Shown here piece after piece: positions 1-12,400 of a DNA stretch of 64,000 nt. The stretch lies in contig SJOL01006401.1 of assembly GCA_004794785.1 (NCBI GenBank), positions 366,568-430,567 on the forward strand, written 5' to 3'. The stretch's first letter is position 1. Every line of letters starts with the position of its first letter. Both the position numbers and the translations under genes were made by a program. The notes under the pieces were generated by a model. That model was not told the DNA's origin and ran no database searches. It was given only the letters and a program-made list of their open reading frames with translations. Source of the stretch: Opisthorchis felineus (taxonomy: Eukaryota; Platyhelminthes; Trematoda; Opisthorchiida; Opisthorchiidae).

Positions 1-1309
1 ACTCAAAATTGAGTAAGCACTCGCGACATGTACATGAAATAGGTATTCTATCGTTGCGGTAGGCGTGTCGCCAAACAAAACCAAGGAATTCGTCAGAGTT
101 AGTAGTTTTTTTGTTTTTTATGATGGTCGGTACACGCTATATCGGGCGCAAGGCAAGGTATAATCTTCACCACTCTACCGAACCACAGATAATGCCGTTG
201 GATAAATTAGTGGGTTTACGGACAGAACAAGCAGACAGCACAATAAGGTGCCAGTACTTTCAAGTCCTGGCACGAATTAAACGGATTCGGACGATCTTGT
301 GGGTGCACGTAACACGCTCGTCTGGTAAATATCAGGGGTATGGTGAACTACGAGCAAGCCATCAAACTGGATGTGTTAGTCGCGGTACCGTCATCGCGAC
401 GCCGTACTTGGGTTCGTGGGCAGTCCCGCACATGGACATCTTGGGTGAGTCGTTTGGGGTTGTCATTGTAGTTGGGATTTGCCAAGGAATCGTGACAAAT
501 TAAGACCAGGATGCATCAAGGATATTCTTGGATCTATCGAGGGCGCACGGTGGTTCATCGCTGCCATTCAAACGAAGCAACAAGACAGCCGTGTCTACAT
601 TGGGGACCCAAAATGGTGAAGGGTCAAAAAGGTCTGCTAGAAAGCACTAGGATGTGAGTCAGACTGCGGCCCAAAATAACAGGCAGCCAAAAGTGGTCAC
701 AATTTCTAACCACTTCATTGAGGCGACGCTGCCCGATTTCAAAAACGGTAATCGATATTCAGGTGCAGGTAATAGGTATGCGGTCGATGTGAATGGGTGG
801 GGGCGTATGTGGTATGAGGGACATACATTAGCTAGATTGTGCGCAATTAAGGTAACTCGGAACTTGTGGGGAAATAAGATCAGAGATATTTGGTGGTGTT
901 GCGTGTTTGTACGGTGAGGTTACCTCAGAATAACGCTCTTACAGCTTAAAGAAAAGCGTAATGGCTTTGCAAATCGAGTCGCTTCTGGGGCGTCATACCG
1001 CGTGTGTTTAGTGAGTCTCTTAACATTTTTTGGTCTGCTTTCAATGAATTTTTGCGATTAAAAAGAAGATCGCATGGGATATATGCAACAACAAGGGCAA
1101 GCACAGGTCAGCGGAGCAGACGTCCGACAAAAGTTGCTTCCATTTGAGTTTCCTCTTTTTTCCATTGCAGAAGGCGGGCAATGAGATTCAGCATACGGTA
1201 GGAATATCTTTGGGGGGAGGGCATGCATTTAAAGTGAGAGTTGTCAGCCGTGCATTCTTTAGCATAATCGTGGACAGGAGGTGCGTGAGGAGCGAGCATT
1301 GTAAGGAAA
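1..1309. other. No recognisable gene
   Basis: Only short open frames without a family signature, splice pattern or repeat structure are visible. The longest (111-503 and 654-917, plus strand) read as low-information translations and I do not support them as genes. Confidence 0.6.
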
Positions 1310-2250
1310 GATATGTATAGCTATCCAAACGCTTCTGTTCACAAGCGGTGTCCGTCAAGGGCGCCCATGCTCTCCATTCCTATTTAATTTCGTGATCTAT
1401 AGGATAATGGGACGAACAAAGAAATGTCCTCCGAACTGCAATGTTCAAATAGCCTGCGGCGAAAACCTTGTCGATCTGGAATATGCAGACAAAATTGTTC
1501 TCATCTTCGAAGAGGAGAAGAATGCGCGGGTGGTTTTGGGTGAACTAACTATGCACTTTGAACCCACAAGGCGTAAGGTTATGCTCCTGGACATGCAGTC
1601 ACTGAAAACGCCACTTACAGTCCAAGGAGAGGCACACAAATTTGTGGAGCGTTTTATGTAGATTCAAAGCAGTATTATTTTTGATTTTAGTGTGACAGAT
1701 TAAGTCAATGAACTAATCCGCAAGGCTCCGGTCGCGTTCGCTAATTGGAGACACCTATAGCGTCAAATTGGTATATCCCTGAATATCGAGGACCTGTGTA
1801 TCAGGCTGTAGTACGGGCTGTTTTGTTGTATGGCTGTGAGACTTGGCCTGTTCGAGCAGCGGAACTAAGACGTCTTCAGGTGTTTGACAACACTTGTTTC
1901 AGAACCATAGCTCGTGTAGGTTGGTGTCGGCGAATTCGTAAGGCGACAGTTAGAAAGCGATTTTTCAGTTGTGCACCGGAGACTTCCATTGAATAATATG
2001 TCCAGCACCAGAAGGTACATTGGTTAGGCCGAAAAGGCCAGTCAGGTAGGACGTATGTGGATGGAAATGTAGGACATATTCAGCGGATGGATTGTGGGGA
2101 GTCAGGATCAGCCGACCACTTAGAGGACAAAAGCGGGAGCAGTGGCATTGTGGCGATGTGTGCTACCTGGATGTGGGCTGAATGATATGTGTTCCTGGGC
2201 TATGATATATAGCAAACCTTGCAGTCTCCGGCTAGATCATTATCATTATC
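1310..2250 (+). mobile_element. Decayed RTE-type non-LTR retrotransposon, 3' half of reverse transcriptase
   Basis: Translation from 1341 gives TSGVRQGRPCSPFLFNF, the conserved block ahead of the reverse-transcriptase catalytic site. The catalytic YADD is YADK here (about 1485), so the enzyme would be dead. After a frame break, 1790-1960 encodes the RTE C-terminal signature with [16 protein letters not shown] and RRLQVFDNTC. Sequence to about 2200 still resembles the ORF end in degraded form, followed by a short ATC-rich tail near 2240. The 5' half (endonuclease, early RT) is not visible. It belongs to the same broad family as the copies at 8.7, 25.2 and 31.4 kb but is more diverged. Boundaries are approximate. 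Confidence 0.85.
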
Positions 2251-3229
2251 GCACCAGGTTTCGCTGTCTCAGCAGCCCATTTATTTTGATATAGTATATA
2301 TGATTTTGGAAGTAAAGGTGGCATAAACGATGAGCTGGATGGGGCCCAAACCTATATGACAGACATGGAATAGAGCCTCAGAATGGCCTAAAATCGCGTG
2401 CAGCTTTCAACATCTGTGTGTCTGCAATGTGAAAGCTTATTTACGTATAACGGGATGCTAAAAATCACAAACGCAAGCACGTTAGCAGATTGCTTTTTCA
2501 GAAAGGAGACCCTAGTTGATGAGACTGCTAGCGCGGTTGAGTATATGATGGTTGCGAGTTTTTATGAGAAATACGGAGCCGACGCTTCTATTATGCTACA
2601 TTGTTTCGATATCGGGGAGCAGATGTAGAGTAAAGTTGGGATTTAGTGCTCTAAATGAGCAGATTTGACACAAGGTACCCACCCACTCACTAGATATCCG
2701 TTACGGCTGCATCCATGGGTGCACGTTGGAGGACGTATGTGGTCCTTGGATCCTGGGGCTCAAGACTGTACCGCTTGGTCTTACGACTGACAAGTATACA
2801 CCCCTCTTTAGATTTAACTCTGCTGCGTCCAATAAAGCATATGGCTGCCAAATCCCGCAATCGAATCATCGAGGTACACACGGCTCCCTCAATATCGCCA
2901 GTGGGGCTAATTAACCAAGTAGTGAGCTTACCTTTATAACAGTAAGACTCCAGCTTCAACGTGGAAACCGATCGTGAACTGTGGACAAAGGGATTTATTA
3001 AGCACTTGGTGGGTTAGCCACCACAACTTTGTTTAGTTATGTGTTTTAGATGATATTGCGGAAGATGTATAAGATTAGTAATTGATCATACATTTTTCCT
3101 TTCAGAAACTCCGTCAAGCGAAAGCGGCTTCCTGAAACTGAGAACAGGATTGACTGCACATTACGTTCGTACCGATGCAACCAATAAATAGAAACCTGAT
3201 TTTCCAATGGTGGTTGTATCATTTTAGGC
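2251..3229. other. No recognisable gene
   Basis: Several overlapping short open frames on both strands (2398-2628, 2690-2959) lack any motif or splice context. Nothing else is seen. Confidence 0.55.
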
Positions 3230-3985
3230 ATGGGGTTGGCAGACGGATGACATGTATGGATATGAAGGACCAACGTTGGTCGTTGGATTAGTCTATTATG
3301 TATAGTTAGGGCATTATACTCAGCTACGAGCATGTGTATGGGCCCGGCAGTTACTATAAGTAGCCACGGTGGGTGACGTTCAGTACAGTTATGAGTAGGA
3401 CGGGCCGTCTTTGGCTGTTAGATCGGGTTTATGTGCATAGTTGAGGCCTTATAATCAGCGTCACATATAGGCACTTGCCTAGCAGTTACAGTAAGTAGCC
3501 AGGGTAGGCGATATCGCGTACAGTTATGCGTATGACGACCGTCATTCGCCGTTAGATTAGTTTTATGTGCCTCGTATGAGGCCTCGTATTCACCGGTACG
3601 CATAAATATTGGCCTGGTGTTTATCACAAGTAGCGAAGATAAGCTACAATGGCCTAGCAGGTGCGATAATTAGCCAAGGCAGGTGACATCGCGTACGGTT
3701 GTATGACGGGCCCTCAGATTAGGCTACCGCGCATAGTTGAGGCCTTATTTTTACCGGCCCGCATAAACAATGGCCTGGTGTTCACTATAGGTAGCGAAGC
3801 TAAGCGACAACGCCTACAGTTATGAGTGTGAAGGGCAGTCGCTGACCATTGGATTAGGTTAGCGTGCATAGGTGAGTCCTCCTAATCAGCGTCGCACATG
3901 AACACGGGCCCAGCAGATACGATAAGTAGCCGAGGTGAGTGACAACGAACGGCCACCGTTATCATGGTGACCGGCAGTGGATGCC
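3230..3985. repeat. Degenerate satellite, ~135-bp unit, about five to six copies
   Basis: The landmark TAGCC/TAGCG recurs at 3361, 3496, 3631, 3792 and 3927, giving spacings of 135, 135, 161 and 135 bp, with an extra partial unit near 3671. Each unit also repeats, with many substitutions, an 'acagttatg' block, a 'gattaggtt/ttatgtgcata' block and a 'gaggcctta' block. Units are clearly homologous but heavily diverged, so the array is old. No open frame runs through it. Confidence 0.85.
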
Positions 3986-6900
3986 CTTAGTTGCCATCAT
4001 TATGTTTGCGCTTTATAACGTATTCCACCTATGGAGCGTCATACTCCTAATAGGAATGATATCATTGTGTTGGTAGTTTACTTGCACGTATTTCGTGAAG
4101 CTGTATTATCCCCAGGGTAGTTATGCATATCTGGAAAGGAAGTCATCCGCAGAGATGGCCCTCGCATCGCCACCGCACAATCCATGCAGTTGTCTAACAC
4201 TGTTCTACTTAATGGAAGGCATGCTCTATAGGAAAATGTGTTGTGCCGAAGCTGGCTGAACAAACTCACCTCATTTGTTAAATCTGAGGAGTATAAAAGA
4301 AAACAAACGTCAATGACCGATTTTCCTGAATGGAGTTTGCATTGAATATCCTGTAGATGTTACCTCATTCTTAAAACACACCGAAGAACTCCAAAATATG
4401 CTTAAGTGCGATTTCGTGATTTATCTTTCGTAAACTGGCAGCAAAATGCGAATCGGTCAGGGTCCGTGACCTTGAAAGTTCGCTCACTTAAACAAAACAA
4501 ACATATCACCGAAAAGTGCAACCGGATTAGACAAACTCCCTGTGAAAGTCACAACTTTGAATACCCCACAGTTTCCGGCGAAAGTAATTTAGGTGTGCTT
4601 CTAGTGGGTGGTCGTCATAGCTGGGTGTTTGTGCGCTCGCTCTCAAGTCGCGTATAGTCGTTGATCTTATTCGTTCAGATACGCAACAATCAGTCGTACT
4701 TCCATTGATTCGTCGCCATCAGTTAGTGGCAGGGTGGGTTGCTGATTATTTTCCAAGCTCGGTAAACGGACTAAAAGACAACCAGTTTCAGAAAAATAGA
4801 GAGTGCGATGTGGCTGCAGTAGGAGGACGTTCACATAGGCATCTCAGTGATCGTTCTAAGACGACACGTTAGATGAGCCATAAATTACGAGAACTTTGGT
4901 ATAGATAAGAAGGCGATGAAACGCCCAACGGCAGTAGGCACTATTGAAGAACTGGTGTTTTGGCTAGGATGTTTCCGGAGGGACAGTATCGATCAACCGT
5001 GGCTTATGGGATTACCCACAGCTGTATACATGTCGTAGGCGCTTGCCTAATCTCAGTCCGCCCACCCGTCCTACCCGTTCAACAGCTGGGTCCTGCTATC
5101 CAACGAAGTGCGTTTTCTAAAACGGACGATATTGTTAATGTGTTAGGCCGCGAAGTGTAGTGCGTCCCAGGGTCTACATCACACATAGTATCAGATAGAC
5201 AGAGCAGGAGTATGTGAACGATTCACCAGGCCAACGTTTTATAAGAAATCTGCTTTCATTTATTGTGACAGTCGCCGGCGGTTCTCAGCTCTCTCTACAT
5301 TAACATTTTCTATTTGTGCATATTTATTATTTGGGTCTCCACCTCTCCTGTGATATTATATCTTCGATTGCTAACCACTAACACGGCGGTTTCGGTAACC
5401 GGGATAGAAAAGGCGTGATTTAATGGATGAGGACACCATGTGGAAGACGTCAATGGTGTATCCTCTGAAGGCCACTGAATTATAAAAGGACCATTAGCAT
5501 GTGGGTTTGAGGAACAAATTCACAAGAGAAGAAAAACAGTTCGAAATTCCCTCATTGATACAAGTACTTACGTTGACCAAACTTTGCCCTTCGTTTAGTT
5601 ACTAAATGTACTCTGGACGAAAAGCTTCGAAATGAAATAAAAGGGTAAGCGCTAACTGAGCAAAAGTTAGTTCAGTTGGTACGAGCACGTATGTTACATC
5701 ATCGGCCATACGAACTCACAACACGTTACCGTCGACCTAATAAGGAGAGAGTCTACTCTTTAGCTGCTTCAACTCGAAAGTTTGAATGACCATTGTTTGG
5801 CAGAATGTATCCCCATTGATGTGAATATATGTGACGAAACACTGGATACGACAGGCGTTAACAGATATTTTGAGTCCGTTTAACTGTTCTAGGTGTCGCT
5901 GTTGCGAAAAATAGCTGGTGATAATTAAAAAACAACAATGGGTCTGGCCGGTACTGAGCAGGTGGTGTGATACTTATTTGGAAATCTGTCTCAGAGGGAG
6001 GATATATTCTGAATGCTGATGATTACATTCAGTAAGCTTGGAAAAAATAATCCACATTAATCAGATAAAATCCCGCACAGTTAAGTCGCTTCTTTAGGAT
6101 TCATCAGGGTGATAGTGACAAGACTAGACTGTGAAGGTAAGAGCAGGAAACTAAATTTAGAATTCAACCCGGTATGGTTTCGCATCTAGCACGCCTGAGT
6201 TCATTTTAAAAAAATAAGCACTGCTATATTTTAAGAGAACCACATTGTGACCATACTGTGATCACATGCACGAAGGACGTTGTTCGTGACTTTGCTATCT
6301 GCGTGAAGGAAAATTCATCCGTAACTTTCAAGTTGCGTAACTAACCGAGTATACTACTTGTTTTTCTCTGTAAATATCCCTTCTCTATTAGTCGCATGAT
6401 GTCTGGAAAGCGCTGTCCGCCGGGTAAGTACACTTGCAAGGCAAATGGCAGTTAGTAATCGGACATCAACCGCCAATTACAGTGAAGAGGCAATTTGGAA
6501 AAAGTGCGGCCACCTGATGGGGTCCAATAGACCGGCCATCAGACCATCCGAAAAGGCATGTGTGGACGCCTCATGGTTAGCTTCCATTTGATTATGTTAT
6601 GCTCCGAGTCAGTAAACCTAGGTGAAGCGCATGTATTTAGTTCCTGAACCCAACCAAGCTGCCCCTATTTTGTGGCATGTTACTGCGATTCCGACAGTGC
6701 TGGGCTCCGCACTGTGTGGTGTCATTGCGTCTGAGGTGACTGCTATGTGGACTACATGACGACACCTGCGTGATCTGCACCAATCAGGTCGAATGTTAGG
6801 TTAAGTGTGGGAGGACCCACAATGCAATGAGCTTTGTGTTGTTCACCATAATGAATACTCATGCTGGAAGATCTTGGCAATGACTGCACGGTAGCTTCCT

Positions 6901-8200
6901 CACACTTCGTTTAGGTCCTATTTGGTTTTATACACATCAGGCCAACAAATCATCCATTCTGTTAGTAGAACGAATGCATTACATATTTCATCACATTGCT
7001 AACGACTATTGGTTTGTACCTTGTTTTACTTTGTACCACTCATGCGAACAGTTAACGCCCCAGTTCATCAGTGCGACCTCAGAATGTCAGATAGTGGCCG
7101 GAACGGAACCACACTGTAGTCACATATGTAACTCCCGGTTGATTATGTCGTTATGACTTCCGTTGCGCCGTACCCTTCCACTAGAGAGAGCGAGTTTCAG
7201 TGAGTAGCAAATGCGCAGACTTAGAAGTCGTCAGGGCGGGTTGTTGAAGTCCGGAGTCAACACGTGTGTAAACAATTTTGAGAGAGACCAGTAAAATGGA
7301 AGAAAACTCGGTCGAGATTTCCCCAGAAAAGTTGCAAGCGGGATGGTAATACTCCTTTGCCGAGGCACAAACCGAAGCGCACTATTGTCCTTGAGTGTCT
7401 ACCGTAGTCCATATTTGGACTACCCAGCTTTTCCGGATTCAACACACATTTAACTGCATCTCGTCGATCTGAGTATGGCTTGGCAAACGCCAACAAGCCT
7501 CAGGATGTAAGCACGGTACAGCAAACCTCTGAGATGGTTGTGTTGCCACTCAAAAGAAACTACTGTGGTCACTTATTTAGGTACTACACCGCATGGACAA
7601 CAACATTCAGACGATAATAAGAAATTACTGTAAGCGCAAATATTAAGATTGGGCTGGTGCTGCACGCGTTCCATTCACTAAGGGACTAGCATCAAGTGTA
7701 TTAAGCAGCTGACGTCTATCAGACTAGAACATAGAAACCAACTTATCTCCGTTGACCTCAACAAAATCATGACCTTCACGTTGTGCTAGTGGCTCAACCT
7801 TCTTTATGGTTAACCAACGACATTGGCTGGGCGTTTATATTCAAATAATATCACTAATCAGTATAGCCATTGCCCCTGCAAGAAAACAAATCTAAGGGGG
7901 ATCAAAATGTCCATCACCTTTACCGATGGATAACCAACTTGACTGTTATTATCGCCCACCATAATTGAACGAGGGATCTTCAGTTGTGTGAATATGAACA
8001 AAGTAACTATCCCGCAAAACCCCACAACTGAAACCAAAAAGGTTGCCCAGTGGGTTTCAAGCGTCTGTGATGCTACCTGACTGGGAAGTCCTGACTGGCG
8101 GGTCAATCGATCGGCACAACCATGACAGTCACTGGGTCGTCGTTCGATGAGTCGGAAACACCAATCACATCGCTCAAGTGTGAACATGTTCGCCTGTTCA
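3986..8200. other. Long stretch without recognisable features
   Basis: No coding signature, RNA gene, terminal repeat or tandem repeat is recognised. Short open frames (4078-4269, 4406-4657, 4960-5160, 6974-7156, 7257-7496, 7858-8295) have no recognisable similarity. This may be ancient transposon debris or plain intergenic DNA. Confidence 0.5.
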
Positions 8201-8224
8201 GACGTGAAAATTCCGATGCGTCCA

Positions 8225-8370
8225 ACGTGCGTTCGTGGAGTTGTGGTAGAACGCTCGCCTCGCATGTCAGATGTCCGGAGTTCACATCCCGGCACGGCCT
8301 TTGGATATGCACTGCTGATGAGCTCTAGTAAGAGCGAAACTCGAGTCCAGTGCTCCCCTTTGGTGTGGAC
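8225..8370 (+). mobile_element. tRNA-headed SINE carrying a hammerhead ribozyme (SM-alpha-like)
   Basis: Positions 8236-8292 resemble a tRNA: an A-box-like GTGGTAGAACGCTCGCCT near 8244, and a T-arm at 8275-8292 (CCGG, B-box-like AGTTCACATCC, CCGG). About 17 bp further on is a complete hammerhead ribozyme (8309-8353). A Pol III promoter head followed by a hammerhead is the known organisation of schistosome SM-alpha elements. I see no clear 3' tail or target-site duplication, so the ends are uncertain, and the tRNA part is too degraded to be a functional tRNA. Confidence 0.75.
8309..8353 (+). ncRNA. Type I hammerhead ribozyme
   Basis: Stem I pairs GCACTG (8309-8314) with CAGTGC (8348-8353). 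The core CTGATGA is at 8315-8321. Stem II is GCTCT (8322-8326), loop AGTA, AGAGC (8331-8335), five perfect pairs. GAAA is at 8336-8339. Stem III is minimal: AC-TCGA-GT (8339-8346), itself a palindrome (ACTCGAGT), so it could form an 8-bp duplex between two molecules. Predicted cleavage is after GTC at 8347. Every conserved core base is present. Palindromic short stem III is the known hallmark of metazoan hammerheads in retroelements, which cleave best as dimers or tandem repeats. Confidence 0.9.
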
Positions 8371-9390
8371 TTACCGGAATAATTACGTCAGAACAGGAGG
8401 ACGACCGTTCATACGAGAGTGGTGTGAATATGAACAATCGTCAGTTAGTTGTGAGTCTGATCAGCATTCCTCTGTGCCGTCGATTGACTACACAAGGAAT
8501 TGCACTTCTCTTGGAGTATTTGCTTTCTGTATCCAAATGTCGCGATGGAGCAAACCGCAGCGGCAACACGCTGCATGCTGGCGTAATTAATTTGAAAGGC
8601 AATCGCCCCCAGTCTGCAATATGATGTGGCAAATGATTTCGCGAGTCAATGGATAAAAATTTACTCACTAAGTGTAAATCTGTAGCAACAAGTTTTTATT
8701 GTGTTACAGTCGCCAACGTACTATATTGCTGTATCCTACCGTGGTGTGACGGTTTGTGTGCCTTCGTGGCTCATGGAGCTATACTGGGTAGTTTATGTGC
8801 GGCACTCACAGAGTCTCTCCTACCAGTTTGGTCAATGGTTAGGCGCGTGACTAACAGTCTCCTGACCCACCAGATTGGGGATTATAACATTTGTGGCGAC
8901 TTGGTCTATAAAAATGGTAATTCATTTGCATTTCCCGCCGAACATCGCTGGCTTGCGATTAGGCTTTTGAACCAAAGTTTTTGGTTGGGGACCCTCATCG
9001 CCCTCCTGTCTAGGTCTGGGCGCCCTGGCATTACCCCACTCGACTTACAACCACAACACTTACAACTAACAATACTCTCATGCCACATCAGCCGTCGCGT
9101 GGTGTAACCACCCTGGTCGCTTTACTTGCTGCATACAGCAGGGTGGGTAAGCGAAAACATGTTACTGCTGACGTCTCCCTTCTTACACTTTCATGTTTTT
9201 CCTCGTCTGTCCTACCCCACTCAGATTTGGATACTCTATCCGCAGAATCCAGCAAAAGGACTGACCGTTTTGCTCGCCCCGCATGATACTCAGCTGCAGC
9301 ATCTGTACGTTCGACTTCAGTAACGACCCTAACCACTGCGAAGTCTGTTTGCAAACTTCGAAAGGCAGTCTACTCAGCCAACTTTAATGT

Positions 9391-10120
9391 TTGCATAATC
9401 AAGCACAACAGGTGGACCTTGCTAGTACGCTCTGCATTGATGTATGCTGTCTGTCAGAAACAAGGATACGGGCCGTAAGTACTATAATCGGACTGACTGC
9501 CCCCTCACTCTCCTCCAGTTTCCGGCTGCGCACCTCTGATGATGCAGACGCCGCTGCAGCTGGATATACTGGGATGGGGATTGTATTGAGCGACATGGGG
9601 AAAGCGTCTCTACTTGATTGGATACCCGCTGATGGTCGCCTTTGCGCGGTTCGTCTGGCAACGTCTGAGGGAGAACCTAGAAGAAGCGAGGTCTGTTGCA
9701 CCTTGTTTATTGTGTCTTCTTATGCCCGGACTAACTGTAGCTCTGAATCTGATTTAGGTGCTCTTTCACAACGGACTGAAAGTTCAGATGTCGTTGTAGT
9801 TGCTGGTGGCAAGAACGCCCAATTAGGTAGACTAAGCGCTGTTGAAACCCAATTGGGTGGTCGTCTTGGGGTGGACACGAGAAGTACGGACAACGGAGAT
9901 CGCCTGCTTTAGATCTGTGCCGATCAAGGACTGTTCCTTTGCAGTACCAATTTCCGGAAGTGTAAATCGTTTGACAAAGTGGAGCCCACCAACGAACCAG
10001 TCCCGAATCCAAATAGACCACAGCGCTCTCAGTTATAGGTGGCGAGGGTCGATCACTGCTTCCCGCTCCTTCTGAAACACCAGCGTGGACTCCAACCATG
10101 CACTTGTACGCTGTTGCTTT
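9391..10120 (+). pseudogene. RTE apurinic-type endonuclease domain, broken
   Basis: The frame at 9391-9912 contains CLSETRIRA, a FRLRTSDD block, LLDWIPADGRLCAVRLAT and SSYARTNCSS, typical of RTE endonucleases. The catalytic loop normally reading AGDMNAQ is AGGKNAQ (about 9805), which removes the metal-site Asp. Continuation after about 9912 is in other frames (QIDHSALSYRWRGS near 10010). This is the N-terminal part of ORF2, which nicks the target DNA in active elements; this copy cannot. Confidence 0.8.
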
Positions 10121-10360
10121 TCATTGCGCTTTTCAGGTCTACGCAAAACGCGCACACCTCCATTAGCCATTGAGAAGTTAGTGAACCCAGAAATCAAATG
10201 AAATTATCAGATCCAGCTAGTCGAACGCCTGCTGGACGGTCAGGTATCGCATGTAAACGGTCAATAGGAAAACATATCCAAAGCGCTACTCAGTGTCGCA
10301 AATTCTGTTTGCGGTATAACCCTACCAACTTCATCTAAATATTAGGCCTCCCTTGGGACC

Positions 10361-12200
10361 ATGTCCTTGCTGAAAGCGCGGCGAATGATTCCCCCCTCGC
10401 CGCAACCACAACTCCATTCGACGCATCATCCGACGGCAGGTAAAAGTGAGTGTCCCTGGACCCGAAAGGACGAAGAAATGAAAGATGCGAAAAATGCTGG
10501 AAACCTTTGCAAGCTGTTCCACCTGATTCGTTCGACTGGTCCCCGGAAGCCTCTTGTCAGCGAAACTATCAGGGACCAAGATGGCTCCCTGATCTCCAGC
10601 AAAGCAGAACGTTTGGATCGGTGGGCACAGTACTTTGGACAGCTGGCCACCTGGTACCTCCGTCCCGGACTGAAGGCCGACAACAGGAAGCTGGGCCGTG
10701 AATATGGAGCCGCCTTCAAACTCGGAAGTGTCCGAGTGTATATTTCTAATCAAGCGTCATCGTGCTGCTGGTCCTGACGATCTGTTCAAGGATGGCGGCG
10801 AATTCCTCAGCCAGTGCGTCTCTAGCATATTTAGATCTATCTGGGAGAAATAGACTGTCCCAGATTACTGGGGTGAGTAGATAATTGTACCCATTTTCAA
10901 AAAGGTTACTCGCAGTGCAGGTACTAACTGAACAGTTGTTAGTCTGACGCCCGTTGTGTCACTCGGGTGTCACTGATTCTTCGTCGTTTTACGGTGGGAC
11001 AAAACCTTGACTCGTGAGAATCAAGCGGGATTCTGACCGGGAAGAGGCTATATTGACCGCATTATCACATTCGGTCATGTGTTAGAGCAACGCCACATGT
11101 ACAGACGACCCACAATCTTGGTGGTCCTTGACTTCAAGGCTACGTTCGATTCTGTCGATCGGTCAGTGCTGTTAAATACACTTGCTGAACAGGGTATGCC
11201 CCAGAGGTTTTTGAACATAATCCGATTCCTACATTCACATACTTCGGGGCATGTAAGAGTGTATGTTGAGCTCTCCAAAGTGGTGGCAGACAAGGAGGTC
11301 CACTATCTCCAATCTTGTTCAACTTCGTCATTGATGAAATATTAAGACGAACGCTGGCAATTCTGCAAAACCTCTGTGTTCAAATCTTTGCTGGTGCGAA
11401 CCTTGCTGATCTGGAGGACGCAAACGACACCGCTCTCATCTTTGAAGACCAAAGCGAAGCACAAGCCCTGTTGACTGACTACCATCACACCATCTTCCGG
11501 CATGCACCTTACACCTTCAAAGTGCAGTCATGCTTCAGAACGTACCCCTTACAATTCAAGGAGAATCACTGGAGGTTGTGCAGAATTTTTCACACTCCGG
11601 TAGTGGCATTAGCTCTGATGGAAGTGTACCTGGTGAAGTTAGTGCGAGAATCTCAAAGGCAAAATCACTTTCTCCTATTAGCTTCACTTGTGGCGTCAAA
11701 AAGGGTCGCGTGTACCAGGCTAAAGTAACGGCTGTGATGTTGTATGGGTTCGAGCCATGGCCTCTATGGACAGATGATGTGAGGCGTCTTCAGGTTTTTT
11801 TTTACCACCGATACCTCAGAATCGCTGCTGGTTCTGGATGGCGTCAGCAGATTAGAAAACGAGGTGATTAGTAAACGGGTATTGGGCTGTGTAGCAGGTA
11901 CTTCAACCACGGAAAACATCCAGCAGCACCGGCTGCGGTGACTCAGCCATGTGCTACGTACGCCGAAACACTGTCTATCGAGAACAGTATTGTTCTCCGT
12001 GCCTTCTTCGGAATGGCGCAAACCGCGAGGTGGACAACGTATGACTTGACAGAAGGGCGTGAAAAAGATTACGGAGAGTTTGGGTGTTGTACGCCTTACA
12101 GGATGGGGTTCTCACGACCCCGCCTGTGCTTGGCTGGAGACATTGCAGGAAATGGCGGCTGAGCGATATCAATGGCGTTCGTGTTGTCAGTTTCTTCCCG
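10361..12200 (+). pseudogene. RTE linker and reverse transcriptase, broken
   Basis: Positions 10450-10680 encode the linker with [14 protein letters not shown] and AERLDRWAQYF. Then come KATFDSVDRSVLLNTL (about 11140-11190, catalytic motif A), the block ending LFNFVIDEILRRTL (11315 on) and LLYGFEPWPL in the C-terminal domain (about 11740). The YADD position reads DAND (about 11425), and at least five frame changes are needed to follow the ORF. The C-terminal block runs to about 12220. Confidence 0.8.
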
Positions 12201-12400
12201 GATTGCCTGATTGAGCGCTTAGAGGTGTAGGCGCCTCAGAATGAATGATATAGGCCAGCACTAGGTCCCCTCCCTCACCCGCCGTTTTTTATACTTTTCG
12301 TTCTAAGGCTTTAAATATGATAAGATAAACTTCATGGTTGTACGGTAGTGAATCATTAGTGCCAACACTGATGTTGCTGTCTCCGGTGATGATGATTCGC

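Larger units (their letters stand above)
8735..12400 (+). mobile_element. Near full-length, inactive RTE-type retrotransposon (copy B)
   Basis: The 5' leader opens with a 'ccgtggtgtgacgg' block shared with the copies at 25.2 and 31.4 kb. An endonuclease region (9391-10120) is followed by a linker and reverse transcriptase (10360-12220) in several frames. Beyond the ORF, a tail of about 150 bp ending in a GAT-rich tract near 12390 also occurs at about 26930-27045, which defines the family's 3' end. Multiple frameshifts and altered catalytic motifs make it non-functional. It lies downstream of the saposin gene, in opposite orientation. Ends are estimated from the shared blocks; no target-site duplication was identified. 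Confidence 0.85.

Noticed and set aside
8122..8590. Long overlapping plus-strand frames (147 and 68 codons)
   Set aside because: They overlap the SINE and hammerhead and show no protein signature.
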